A stretch of DNA of 30,867 nucleotides, taken from positions 1-30,867 of the forward strand of contig DUVD01000108.1 in assembly GCA_012841225.1 (NCBI GenBank), in the 5' to 3' direction. Positions within the stretch are counted from its first letter, which is position 1; each line of letters opens with the position of its first letter. The notes beneath the pieces are model-generated. The model was not told where the DNA came from and ran no database searches. It worked only from the letters and a program-made list of their open reading frames with translations. This document shows positions 15,438-23,898 of the stretch, one piece after another. The stretch is from Fibrobacter sp. Its GTDB lineage: Bacteria > Fibrobacterota > Fibrobacteria > Fibrobacterales > Fibrobacteraceae. Made by a program: the position numbers and the translations under genes.

Positions 15438-15598
15438 TCTTCTTCTAGTTCGAAATCGGCTTTGGTTACGCCACAAACAGGACAAACCCAGTCTTCTGGT
15501 ATATCCTCGAAGCGAGTGCCGGGTGCAACGCCAGAATCTGGATCGCCTTCGACTTCATCGTAAATATAGCCACAAACGATGCAACGGTATTTTTTCAT
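15434..15598 (-). CDS. Rubredoxin
   Basis: A 54-residue electron carrier with one Fe(Cys)4 site. The ligands are Cys6 and Cys9 in YRCIVCGYIYD and Cys39 and Cys42 in WVCPVCGVTK, with the typical PGTRFEDIPEDW between them; length and spacing match classic rubredoxins. A strong GGAGG ribosome site lies 4 bases before the ATG at 15598. Rubredoxins pass electrons in anaerobes, for example to oxygen- or superoxide-detoxifying enzymes; no partner enzyme is adjacent. It is divergent from the PEGA-domain gene and overlaps the convergent RNA methylase stop. Confidence 0.96.
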   Translation of the reverse strand: MKKYRCIVCGYIYDEVEGDPDSGVAPGTRFEDIPEDWVCPVCGVTKADFELEED

Positions 15599-15699
15599 AA
15601 ATCCTCCAAAAAGTAAAAGATTTATTCAATATAGGCTTTTTTTTAATGATTGAGTATTGCTTTTATAAAAATGTATTTTTTTTAAGTTATTTTTTTGAT

Positions 15700-17082
15700 A
15701 TGAAACGATTTTGCCTATGCCTAGCTTTATTTTCAGCATTATCCTTTGCTCGTGAAGTTCCTGTTCGCTACTTAACAGTCGACGATTCTTTAGAGCGCGA
15801 AGCTATTTTCATCAAATTAGTTAAAGATACTGTTTACATAAGAGAATATACCGCAGAAGAAATTGCCGCTAAACGCGCTACTGCGATTGCTGAAGCGGAA
15901 GAACAGGCGATTATTGAAAAGTATGGCAATACCGACGGTGACGCGGACGAAGGACAAGAATCCTCAATTAAAATAATAACCCCTGCTGTAGAACCAGAGC
16001 TTATAGAAGACGCTGTCGAGGAGGATCAAATTAAAGAAATGGCCGCTGCCGATGATTTCGAATCAGCTATTCTTTCTCAAGCTCCAGCACAGGTCGACTC
16101 TACAAAAGTCGATTCTTTAAAGACGGATTCTCTCACTAAAGAAATAAAGCCAGAAAACGCTTACATCCTCCTATACAAGTTTGATTTTAAACGTTTAATT
16201 AACCTAGAGTCGGGTAAGATGGTCGACTTGACTTTATCCGATTTTGAATACCTAAGCGAAGAAGACGAAGAAGAAGAAATTCCAATTTATCCCGAAGGAA
16301 AAGCAAATCTTTTAGTGAAAACAATTCCTGAGGGCTGTAGTCTTTTTGTGAATGGAGTATCGCTAGACATGCTAAGCCCTGATACCATCAAAAACATTAA
16401 ACCAGGTAAGTATAATATTTCGATTGTAAAGCAGTTGAAAGACGTCGATTGGTGGGGTACCAAGGCTGTAAAAATAAATGCAGATTCCCTCAACGTGATT
16501 GAGATTTCTGTAGAACGCCCCCGAACGAGGTTGACTGTGAATACAGTACCCGAAGCGGTAGAAGTATATTTAGATCAATCCCCCAACGAAAACGTTATGC
16601 CACATTACTTATCCGATGTGGTTATAGATAAGATGTCCCCTAAGACCGAGTTAATGCTTTATTTTAGAAAAGTCGGTTATTTAGACACAGCAATCATTAC
16701 AGAAGTGCAGGCATTTATGCCAAATACAGTTCTTATTGAGCTTGAGCCTGTGACCATGAACTTGGGCATTATCGACATGCAAAAAGAATACAATCGCGAA
16801 AGAACTAAACGCTTTATTGGTCGCGGTTTGCTCTGGAGCTCTATTGTTCCGTTTATTAGCGCTGGTGTTCTTTGGTTTTTAGCTGAATCGGATTGGGCTG
16901 TCGCCAGTGAAAAGAAAGACGCTTACGATGGTGGTTCTGCATTTTACAACGAAGACACCAAAAAATTGATTGAAGACAGTAAAAAATACAACAAACGCGG
17001 CGACACCAAAGGCATCATCGCAGGCAGCTTAGGCGCATTAGGAATAGGTCTCGCTACCATCGGTTTTGTTTTTGCGTTCTAA
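15700..17082 (+). CDS. PEGA-domain envelope protein
   Basis: A 460-residue protein with a signal peptide (about 1-17, ALSFA), an acidic low-complexity region (about 50-195, with a DSTKVDSLKTDSLTK run and a poly-Glu/Asp stretch near 185-193), and two PEGA-like domains: ANLLVKTIPEGCSLFVNGV (202-220) and TRLTVNTVPEAVEVYLDQ (276-293). Two hydrophobic segments lie at the end (about 377-394 and 437-458). I chose the ATG at 15700 because it opens the signal peptide. PEGA domains are beta-sandwich modules of surface or periplasmic proteins; the exact role is unknown. The C-terminal segments suggest membrane anchoring. Confidence 0.75.
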   Translation: MKRFCLCLALFSALSFAREVPVRYLTVDDSLEREAIFIKLVKDTVYIREYTAEEIAAKRATAIAEAEEQAIIEKYGNTDGDADEGQESSIKIITPAVEPELIEDAVEEDQIKEMAAADDFESAILSQAPAQVDSTKVDSLKTDSLTKEIKPENAYILLYKFDFKRLINLESGKMVDLTLSDFEYLSEEDEEEEIPIYPEGKANLLVKTIPEGCSLFVNGVSLDMLSPDTIKNIKPGKYNISIVKQLKDVDWWGTKAVKINADSLNVIEISVERPRTRLTVNTVPEAVEVYLDQSPNENVMPHYLSDVVIDKMSPKTELMLYFRKVGYLDTAIITEVQAFMPNTVLIELEPVTMNLGIIDMQKEYNRERTKRFIGRGLLWSSIVPFISAGVLWFLAESDWAVASEKKDAYDGGSAFYNEDTKKLIEDSKKYNKRGDTKGIIAGSLGALGIGLATIGFVFAF

Positions 17083-17090
17083 ACTAGGCG

Positions 17091-17522
17091 TTATTCCTCT
17101 AGAAGGTCTTTTCGTCCTAAAATTTTAACTCCTGCTTTTTGTAAAAGCATAATAGCTTCGTCGGGTTCTCTAAACCGCAAAATCATAACGGCAATATCTT
17201 TGTCGTTGCAGGTGGGGTAAGCGTACATGTAATCGATTTGTAGCGTTCCTGCTGGTGTATTTAATAATTTAGCTAGGCCACCTTTTAATGCCGAGACTTC
17301 ACAGGCAAGTACTTCCGTCACCGTTGCTACAATCCCCGCTTTAGATAAAATTTCTACTGCTTTTTCAGGATGAGAGACGATAATGCGAATAAGGCCAAAC
17401 TCACCGTTGTCGGCAAGCGTTAAAGACAAAAGATTGATGTCAGCATCGGCGAGCGATTGGCATACGGCGTGCAAACGACCAGGGCGGTTAGACACGAAAA
17501 TAGAGATTTGTGGGATTTTCAT
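17091..17522 (-). CDS. Tandem ACT-domain protein paired with PaaK
   Basis: A 143-residue protein made of two ACT-like domains (about 3-66 and 71-140). The first starts PQISIFVSNRPGRLHAVCQSLADADINLLSL, the usual ligand-binding ACT opening; the second has DKDIAVMILRFREPDEAIMLLQKAGVKIL. ACT domains bind amino acids or similar ligands. Genes of this type commonly sit next to phenylacetate-CoA ligase genes in anaerobes, as here: the start overlaps the paaK stop (ATGA) and GGAGG precedes it. A sensory or regulatory role for the ligase is inference. Confidence 0.88.
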   Translation of the reverse strand: MKIPQISIFVSNRPGRLHAVCQSLADADINLLSLTLADNGEFGLIRIIVSHPEKAVEILSKAGIVATVTEVLACEVSALKGGLAKLLNTPAGTLQIDYMYAYPTCNDKDIAVMILRFREPDEAIMLLQKAGVKILGRKDLLEE

Positions 17523-18865
17523 AAGGAGCCTCCTTGGGTGCGTTTATCGATGACTCGTTTTGCTTTGCCTTCGCTTCGCGGCAGAGAGCCGGGTTCGCAT
17601 AGGGTTACTAAAACCGAAACACCTAAAATTTGTTCAATAGAATGACTAAAGCGTTTGCTTAGGGCGTCCATGTCGCTCATGTTATCACTTAGCATTTCGC
17701 GAGAAACCTCGACTTTCACTTCGGCTGTATCGAGATGATTCTTTCGGTCGAGAACGATTTGATAATGTGGTAACGATTTTTCGGCGCGAAGAAGTGCGGT
17801 TTCAATCTGTGAGGGGAACACGTTGACACCGCGAATAATAAACATATCGTCGGAACGCCTACCAATTTTTCTTATGCGGCGAATGGTTCGACCACAAGGG
17901 CAAGCAGTGCTTTCAATGGCGGTGATGTCTCTAGTGCGGTAGCGTAATATAGGCATAGCTTGCTTGCTCAGCGTACTAATGACGAGTTCGCCTTCTTCAC
18001 CGTCGGGAAGGGGTTCTAAGGTTTCTGGATCGATAATTTCGGGGTAAAAATGATCTTCAAAAATATGAATGCCGTTTTGGTGTTCGCATTCGCAGCCTAC
18101 TCCCGGCCCAATAATTTCAGATAAACCGTATATATCAAAAGCCTTAATGCCCGCTCGCTCTTCAATATAGTCGCGCATGCCATCAGACCAAGGCTCTGCC
18201 CCAAAAAGACCTCTTTTTATTTTTAAAGTGCGTAAGTCAACGCCCATTTTATCGGCAACATCGATGATCCTAAGAAAATAGCTTGGCGTGCCTGCAATTG
18301 CAGTTACTTCAAAGTCTTTCATAATCATGACTTGACGTTCGGTGTTGCCACCACTTACGGGAATCACTGTCGCGCCTAGGGCTTCTAAACCACCGTGAAT
18401 GCCGAGTCCACCAGTAAATAAGCCATAACCATAAAAGTTTTGCACAATGTCTGCACTAGTGTAGCCAGTGGCAAGAAGTCCGCGCTTCACGACTTGATCC
18501 CAAACATCCATGTCTTCTTGAGTATAGCCAACGACAATGGGCTTTCCAGTGGTTCCACTTGAGGCGTGTAAGCGAACCACCTCTTTCATGTCGACGGCAA
18601 AAAGACCGTATGGGTAAGTATCCCTAAGGTCTTTTTTCATTGAGAAGGGAATTAAGCGAATGTCTTCAAGAGTTTTAATGTCGGCTGGCTTTAATTTTTT
18701 TTCGTCTAAGCGAGAGCGAAATAGAGGTACATTTTGATATGCTAAACAGACAGTCGCTTGTAAGCGTTGTAGCTGTACTTGTTTTAGCTTTTTAATAGGT
18801 GTGTAGTCTAGCGACATTTCGGGTAGAAAAAGGCCACTTTGGTCGTTCCAGGAACATTTCCTCAT
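17519..18865 (-). CDS. paaK: Phenylacetate-CoA ligase family adenylate-forming enzyme
   Basis: A 448-residue member of the PaaK group of AMP-forming ligases. The ATP-binding loop is HASSGTTGKP (about 100-109). Further motifs are FGAEPWSDGMRD, DIYGLSEIIGPGVGCEC, GEEGELVISTL and LRYRTRDI, with a Cys cluster (CECEH and ACPCGRT) typical of PaaK. It activates an aryl acid such as phenylacetate to its CoA thioester in the cytoplasm; the substrate cannot be fixed here. In anaerobes, PaaK-like ligases are associated with indolepyruvate ferredoxin oxidoreductase, but those genes are not in this window. GAGGTG precedes the ATG. The coupled downstream gene encodes an ACT protein. Confidence 0.9.
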   Translation of the reverse strand: MRKCSWNDQSGLFLPEMSLDYTPIKKLKQVQLQRLQATVCLAYQNVPLFRSRLDEKKLKPADIKTLEDIRLIPFSMKKDLRDTYPYGLFAVDMKEVVRLHASSGTTGKPIVVGYTQEDMDVWDQVVKRGLLATGYTSADIVQNFYGYGLFTGGLGIHGGLEALGATVIPVSGGNTERQVMIMKDFEVTAIAGTPSYFLRIIDVADKMGVDLRTLKIKRGLFGAEPWSDGMRDYIEERAGIKAFDIYGLSEIIGPGVGCECEHQNGIHIFEDHFYPEIIDPETLEPLPDGEEGELVISTLSKQAMPILRYRTRDITAIESTACPCGRTIRRIRKIGRRSDDMFIIRGVNVFPSQIETALLRAEKSLPHYQIVLDRKNHLDTAEVKVEVSREMLSDNMSDMDALSKRFSHSIEQILGVSVLVTLCEPGSLPRSEGKAKRVIDKRTQGGSL

Positions 18866-18962
18866 TAAAAAACACCTCGTTGTAATACAAAATGAAAAAT
18901 ATGTTCATAATCTAAATAAAAAAGAATGTCTGGAAATATGAAAAATTAAACTCTTGATTTTT

Positions 18963-18991
18963 TTGGGTTTTTCGGCCTCTTTTTTTATAAA
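18963..18991 (+). promoter_or_regulatory. Possible promoter for bamA-skp
   Basis: TTGGGT (18963-18968) and TATAAA (18986-18991) are 17 bp apart in the 197-bp spacer between divergent paaK and bamA, giving a leader of about 65 bases. The -35 match is poor and the region is T-rich, so support is modest. The same spacer holds a small inverted repeat TTGTAATACAA (18880-18890) next to the paaK start. Confidence 0.3.
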
Positions 18992-19062
18992 CAGCTGGTC
19001 TGAACGGTTTTCTTTTGTATTTTTGAACCGAAAAAACTTTTTGAAGCGGGTCTATTCTGTTT

Positions 19063-21822
19063 TTGCGAATATTTTCTTTCTTACTTATCTTTTTAAGCGT
19101 TACTAATGCTCAACTTTTGGACGTGTCCGAATCCTCCTCTGCCGAAAACAAAATCCGTAAGGTTTCTGTAGAAGGCAACGTTAACATGGATGAACGCTCT
19201 GTTTTGAGTCGCGTGAATATTAGGGCTGGTCAAAGCTTTACTCCTATGGCTCTTTCCGAAAAAATTCAATCGAGCGTCACCGCTTTATATGAATCTGGCT
19301 TTTTTGATGATGTCAGTGCTTGGATCGAATATGTTGGACAAACGGCCGAGGTAGATCTTTTGTTTCGCGTTAGTGAACTCCCTGCCCTGGATACCTTTGT
19401 CATTGAAGGTAACGACGAAGTTTCTTTAGAAGACTTAAATCTAAAAATCAGTTTAGTTCAGGGTCAGGTGTATAGCAAGAGCCAGCTTGAACGCGATCGT
19501 CAAAAAATGCTTTCGCACTATCGTTCTGAGGGTTATCTCTTAGCCGAAGTAGGTTATAAAGAAATCCCAGTAACGGAACATGAGAATAAGATCATTTTTA
19601 CTATTCGCGAAGGGAAAAAAGTAAAGGTTCGCAGGATTAAATTTGACGGCAACGATCATATTCCCGCTGAGAACTTCACCGATCACATGCAGACTAAAGT
19701 AGCTCGTTGGTGGGGAGAAGGGGAATTCAAAGAGTTTGTTTTTGAAGCCGATAAAGATTCTATTCTGAACGTCGCTCGTCACTACGGTTTTTTAGACGCT
19801 GAAGTGATCGATTACCGTGCTGAGTACCTACCAGATTCTTCTTGCAAATTTTACTTAGGGCAGGCCGTCCAACCACAAGTCAAGCTAGAACTTCTTTATG
19901 CTCAATTGAATGCAGCAATATCAGATTCAGAGAATCCCATGCATCGCTTAGCTGGCCGAACAGAAGAAGCGGCCAAGAGCTATTTTAGGCAATTCAGAAA
20001 TAACTACCAAGAGAAGGCGCGTGCCTTACCACTACCTGTGGTTAAAGACGAAGAGGCAGCCACTCTCATTTTAAATCGAATTATCGCCTATAAAGAGCTT
20101 CGTCAAGAATGGGTTTCAAAATTGCCTCAAAAGCGTTGGAAAAACCCTAAGATTGATCCTTTATTAAAATCAAAAAAACGATCCGAATTTGACGACAAAC
20201 TTCTAGTCCGTTACACCATAGATGAAACCTTCTCTGCATTAATGCCATACGACTCCATAAAAACTTCCAATGAGATGGAAATTTTTATTGGTATAAATGA
20301 AGGTCGTCGCTATTACATGGGTGGTGTTCACTTCTCGGGTAACGAAGTATTGCCTGAGGCTCTTTTTAAGAGAATTGTTCGTCTCGACAGCGGTGCTGTT
20401 TTTGATTATTATGCTTATGAGAACTTTAAAAAAGGGTTTATGGATGCCTATCGCGAAGATGGTTACTTATTTGCTCGCTTCGATGAATCTCGAGTTTTTG
20501 AATCAGATTCGATTGTTAACATGAGCTTTCATTTTTATGAAGGCCTTCCTGCACAAGTTCGTAAGGTTTTTATCCACGGCAATACAAAGACAAAAGACAA
20601 GGTGATTCGTCGCGAAATCCGTTTGTCCCCTGGAGACACCTATCGTCAATCCGCTTTAGAGCGTAGTTTTAGAGAAATCATGCAGTTGAATTACTTCGAT
20701 GCAGTACTCCCAGACATTAAGGTCGCTGGCGAGCAAGAAGTCGATCTCGATTTTGCAGTATCAGAACGAGAATCTGGGACGGGGCAATTTAGTCTTGGGC
20801 TAGCCTACAGCCAAAGCGATGGCCTTACCTTTACCACAAGCGTTTCTATACCAAACTGTTGTATGGGCGACGGCTTAAGTACGGCTTTGAGCGCGGAATA
20901 CGGTAAAGATAAAAAAGGAACTTCTATTAGCTTTTCTGACCCATGGTTCTTAGATAGGCCAATTACTTTTGGTGCTAGCTTAAGCTATACCTGGTGGGAA
21001 GGCAATGCCGATCCCGATATCACGAGATACGGTGGCAGTGTGTACGTCGGCAAGCGCTTAAAATGGCCTGATGACTACTTCTACGGGCAAATCGGCTACA
21101 GTTGGCTAATGAACGATCAAGGGCCAAATATCAAAGACAGTTATGTGCTCCACTCGGGCGTAGAGTCTGCTATTAATTTGAGATTAATTAGAGATGATAA
21201 GAACTTACCTCAGTTCCCCACAGACGGCTCTCGCTATGAGCTAGGCGTGCAAATTGCTGAAGACGTGGTCTTTGGTGACTTCAACTTTATTAAAACAGAT
21301 GCAGTTATTAAATGGTGGTTCCCATTATTTAGAGATAAATTAACGCTTCAATTGACCAACGAATACGGTATCATTGCCGGTAATCCGTTGCAGTACCGTA
21401 CTCTATATTCTATGGGTGGTGTGCTTGGTTACGAAGGCATGATGCGTGGTTACAGTGCTGGTTCTATTGGCTATAGGCGTTTAGGTCGCAGCTACCAGTA
21501 TTTCGGTGCTGAATTGCAATTGGGACTTGTACCAAATACTTTCTATTTGCTCCCATTCTTCTTTGATGCGGGTAACGTTTTTGGTGAGCGCTATGACCCT
21601 GACGTTAAGGTTTCTAAAAAACAAAAAAACCCGCTACGCGAATGGGATCCTTCCTCTTTGAAAAAAGACATTGGCTTTGGATTCCGCGTGGTAGTGCCTA
21701 TGCTCGGTATTATAGGGTTTGATTTTGCTTGGCCACTAGATCCTGGTGAAACCTATGGTGGCCTTCAAGAGTTAGGTGTTGGCTCTATGGAATTTAATTT
21801 TGTCATAGGCCAGGGCTTCTAA
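19063..21822 (+). CDS. bamA: Outer-membrane protein assembly factor BamA with a large insertion in POTRA3
   Basis: A 919-residue Omp85 protein that inserts beta-barrels into the outer membrane. A signal peptide (about 1-16) is followed by five POTRA domains: about 30-105, 106-184, 185-416, 417-493 and 494-570. A C-terminal barrel (about 575-919) carries GYEGMMRGYSAG (loop-6 MRGY, equivalent to VRGF) and ends in Phe. POTRA3 is interrupted by about 145 mostly helical, charged residues (about 257-402) between its last two strands, which explains much of the extra length over E. coli BamA (810). The start is TTG at 19063: an in-frame TGA at 19042 leaves no ATG or GTG choice. The skp-like gene follows after 11 bp. 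Confidence 0.95.
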   Translation: MRIFSFLLIFLSVTNAQLLDVSESSSAENKIRKVSVEGNVNMDERSVLSRVNIRAGQSFTPMALSEKIQSSVTALYESGFFDDVSAWIEYVGQTAEVDLLFRVSELPALDTFVIEGNDEVSLEDLNLKISLVQGQVYSKSQLERDRQKMLSHYRSEGYLLAEVGYKEIPVTEHENKIIFTIREGKKVKVRRIKFDGNDHIPAENFTDHMQTKVARWWGEGEFKEFVFEADKDSILNVARHYGFLDAEVIDYRAEYLPDSSCKFYLGQAVQPQVKLELLYAQLNAAISDSENPMHRLAGRTEEAAKSYFRQFRNNYQEKARALPLPVVKDEEAATLILNRIIAYKELRQEWVSKLPQKRWKNPKIDPLLKSKKRSEFDDKLLVRYTIDETFSALMPYDSIKTSNEMEIFIGINEGRRYYMGGVHFSGNEVLPEALFKRIVRLDSGAVFDYYAYENFKKGFMDAYREDGYLFARFDESRVFESDSIVNMSFHFYEGLPAQVRKVFIHGNTKTKDKVIRREIRLSPGDTYRQSALERSFREIMQLNYFDAVLPDIKVAGEQEVDLDFAVSERESGTGQFSLGLAYSQSDGLTFTTSVSIPNCCMGDGLSTALSAEYGKDKKGTSISFSDPWFLDRPITFGASLSYTWWEGNADPDITRYGGSVYVGKRLKWPDDYFYGQIGYSWLMNDQGPNIKDSYVLHSGVESAINLRLIRDDKNLPQFPTDGSRYELGVQIAEDVVFGDFNFIKTDAVIKWWFPLFRDKLTLQLTNEYGIIAGNPLQYRTLYSMGGVLGYEGMMRGYSAGSIGYRRLGRSYQYFGAELQLGLVPNTFYLLPFFFDAGNVFGERYDPDVKVSKKQKNPLREWDPSSLKKDIGFGFRVVVPMLGIIGFDFAWPLDPGETYGGLQELGVGSMEFNFVIGQGF

Positions 21823-21833
21823 AAGGAGTGCTT

Positions 21834-22346
21834 ATGTGGCGTCATTTTCTTGTAGTTCTATTACTTTTAGTCTCTACTTCTTTTGCAGAAGATGGCTTGC
21901 GCATTGCGCATGTTGACTCTAAGTTAATTTTTGATGGCTACAAAGGCAGTCGGAAGGCTCAAGAAGAGTTCGATCGTCAAGTGGCGAAATGGGAGCAACA
22001 AGCTAACCTAATACAAAAAGAATTGGCTTCTATCAAAGAGCGTCTCGAGAAGCAAGCATTAATGCTTTCGGACGAAAAGAGACGAGAATTAGAGGCTGAC
22101 TACGCTAAAAAAGACACTGAATTGAAAAACTTTATTTCAAAAGTTTATGGGCGCACCGGTGAATTGATATCTGAAAATGAAAAAGTAAGTGCACCCATTA
22201 TTCAATTGATTAAAAAAGCAGTTAATGAAACTGCTCTTCAAGAAGGTTACGACATGGTTGTAGACCGTGCAACAGGTGCCGTTCTTTTTTGGAAAAACGA
22301 AAATGACCTAACACAAAAAGTGTTAGATTATTTAAACGCTCGTTAG
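21834..22346 (+). CDS. skp: OmpH/Skp-family periplasmic chaperone
   Basis: A 170-residue protein with a signal peptide (about 1-19, STSFA), the family opening LRIAHVDSKLIFDGYKGS, a long coiled-coil hairpin (about 42-115, rich in Lys, Glu and Gln) and a closing VLDYLN segment. Skp trimers hold unfolded outer-membrane proteins for BamA, and bamA-skp adjacency is widespread. The ATG at 21834 has AAAGGAG (21822-21828) as ribosome site; the in-frame GTG at 21828 overlaps that site and is rejected. The stop overlaps the reciprocal stop of rlmB by 4 bp. Confidence 0.92.
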   Translation: MWRHFLVVLLLLVSTSFAEDGLRIAHVDSKLIFDGYKGSRKAQEEFDRQVAKWEQQANLIQKELASIKERLEKQALMLSDEKRRELEADYAKKDTELKNFISKVYGRTGELISENEKVSAPIIQLIKKAVNETALQEGYDMVVDRATGAVLFWKNENDLTQKVLDYLNAR

Positions 22347-23212
22347 TTGATTCTAGTTCTAGAAATTTCGTACAGCCCAAGGGATAAAGCAACAGATGCA
22401 TTATAAGAATGGGCATCTGGCATCATTGGGATTCGCGTAATAGCATCGCATTGCTTTCGTATAAAAGGAGGGAGACCTTGATCTTCACCACCTACAGCAA
22501 GCAGCACTTGTTTTTCAAAATTAAATTCAGCTAGGTTTTTATCGGCTGCGGCATCGAGGCCCACAATTTGATAGCCGCTGGCTTTGAGTTCTGCAATAAC
22601 AGCTTCTAAGTTATTAGGGCGACAAATTCGTAGTTTGTCTAAAGCATTAGCCGATGTACGAGCAACAGTGGGCGTAATACCGCACATGCCCTTGGCGGGG
22701 ATCAAAAGAACATCAACAGCTAAAGCGAGGCAAGAGCGAATGCAAGCGCCTAAGTTTCTGGGGTCTTCAATATTTGTGGCGACCGCAATGATTTTTTGAA
22801 TGTCGGCTTCTGGGGCGTGTAAAAATTCTTCCGAAATGTCTTCCCAAGCTAAAAGAGCTTTTTCGTTACATAAAGCAACAATGCCTTGGTTAGGGCGGGC
22901 GTATTCATCTAAAACGCGTGCTTCGACTTGTTGCACGTGAATATGGTTTTTCTTCGCCATTTTTTGCAAGGTGTAAAGTCTAGGGTTTTTAGATTGGTGC
23001 AAAAATAAAATGCGGTGCACTCGATAGGGTTCTTTTGTGATGAGCTCTTCTACTTCGCTCATGCCGCCAACAGCAACCTGAGGGGTCGTTTCGGAATCAC
23101 CCATGGACACAGAAACATCTTGTGCTCTAGGGCGTCGATTCTCGTTAGATGGAATCGAGTCTTTGTATCGGGGTGTTCGCCCGAAAGAGCGTGGTGGTCC
23201 TTTGTAATCCAT
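22343..23212 (-). CDS. rlmB: TrmH/SpoU-family 23S rRNA ribose methyltransferase (RlmB-like)
   Basis: A 289-residue enzyme with an unusual charged N-terminal tail (about 1-45), a SpoU substrate-binding domain (about 48-115, VGGMSEVEELI to RPNQGIVAL) and a SPOUT knot domain. All three SPOUT motifs are present: NIEDPRNLGACIRS, LAVGGEDQGLPP and IPMMPDAHSYNASVALSLGLYE. This architecture matches RlmB, which methylates Gm2251 of 23S rRNA, though related TrmH-type targets are possible. I chose the ATG at 23212, with AAAGGA 9 bases upstream; a TTG at 23221 would sit directly on that site. It is last in the rnd-tat operon, 17 bp after the fusion gene. Confidence 0.88.
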   Translation of the reverse strand: MDYKGPPRSFGRTPRYKDSIPSNENRRPRAQDVSVSMGDSETTPQVAVGGMSEVEELITKEPYRVHRILFLHQSKNPRLYTLQKMAKKNHIHVQQVEARVLDEYARPNQGIVALCNEKALLAWEDISEEFLHAPEADIQKIIAVATNIEDPRNLGACIRSCLALAVDVLLIPAKGMCGITPTVARTSANALDKLRICRPNNLEAVIAELKASGYQIVGLDAAADKNLAEFNFEKQVLLAVGGEDQGLPPFIRKQCDAITRIPMMPDAHSYNASVALSLGLYEISRTRIN

Positions 23213-23229
23213 GGAGTGCAATCCTTTGT

Positions 23230-23898
23230 TTAATTATCCAAAGCCACAATATAGTTCATCTTAACATCATGCGGCTTTAAGAGTATTGGTTTATTTTCTA
23301 TTTGAGTAGAAAAAGCGACCCCAATTTTATAGGCGTTAGGGTGCTTGGGTAAAAATCGGTCGTAGTAGCCTTTGCCGTGTCCAACCCGTCCGCCATCTCT
23401 CGAAAAGCGAACTCCTGGCACTATAAAAAGGGCAATGGAATCGCTCCATGCAGGGAGGGAAGCTAGTGGTTCTAAAATACCAAAGTGACCTTCGGTTAAA
23501 TCTTGACCTAAGCTAGAAATGGCCACAAAGTCCATTTCTGAATTTTCTTTAATTCGAGGTAATAAAAGAGTTTTAGTGGCGATTAATTCTTTTAAAAGAG
23601 GCTTGATGTCGGGTTCGCTTAGTAAAGGAAAAAAAGCGGCGATTACTGGCGCTTCTTGAAACTCCTTTAATTTTTTTATTTCATTGATAATCCATTTAGA
23701 TTCTCTCACTTTATTAAATTTTTCTTCTGGGCGCCAAGCACTGGCAAAAGTATCTTCGATATCGTACTTGAGACGAAAGTACTTCCCCTTTAAAATCTTC
23801 CATTTTTTTAGTGAATAGGCTAATTGGTCTGGCTTTAGGAACAACAAGCCAAGAATAGCGAGTAGCAATAATTCAGAAAAGCCTATTCCTAAATTCAT
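23230..23898 (-). CDS. tatB: TatB::5-formyltetrahydrofolate cyclo-ligase fusion
   Basis: One 222-residue frame joins two families. Residues 1-50 are TatB-like: GIGFSELLLLAILGLLFLKPDQL matches E. coli TatB (DIGFSELLL, then LGPQRLP), including the diagnostic membrane Glu (Glu9), followed by a basic amphipathic helix (SLKKWKILKGKYFRLKY). The hinge Gly is Lys22. Residues about 55-222 match 5-formyl-THF cyclo-ligase (MTHFS/YgfA): FQEAPVIAAFFPLLSEPDI (80-98), the signature PGVRFSRDGGRVGHGKGYYDRF (161-182, shown here as one motif with Gly173, Gly175, Gly177, Tyr178, Tyr179, Asp180) and PHDVKMNYIVA near the end. The start overlaps the tatC stop (ATGA), with AAGGA before it. The enzyme's first helix appears replaced by or merged with the Tat helix. 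No stop or frame change separates the parts. Confidence 0.85.
   Translation of the reverse strand: MNLGIGFSELLLLAILGLLFLKPDQLAYSLKKWKILKGKYFRLKYDIEDTFASAWRPEEKFNKVRESKWIINEIKKLKEFQEAPVIAAFFPLLSEPDIKPLLKELIATKTLLLPRIKENSEMDFVAISSLGQDLTEGHFGILEPLASLPAWSDSIALFIVPGVRFSRDGGRVGHGKGYYDRFLPKHPNAYKIGVAFSTQIENKPILLKPHDVKMNYIVALDN

Noticed and set aside
18880..18890. TTGTAATACAA inverted repeat beside the paaK start as a possible operator
   Set aside because: Only 5-bp arms and a single copy; insufficient support.
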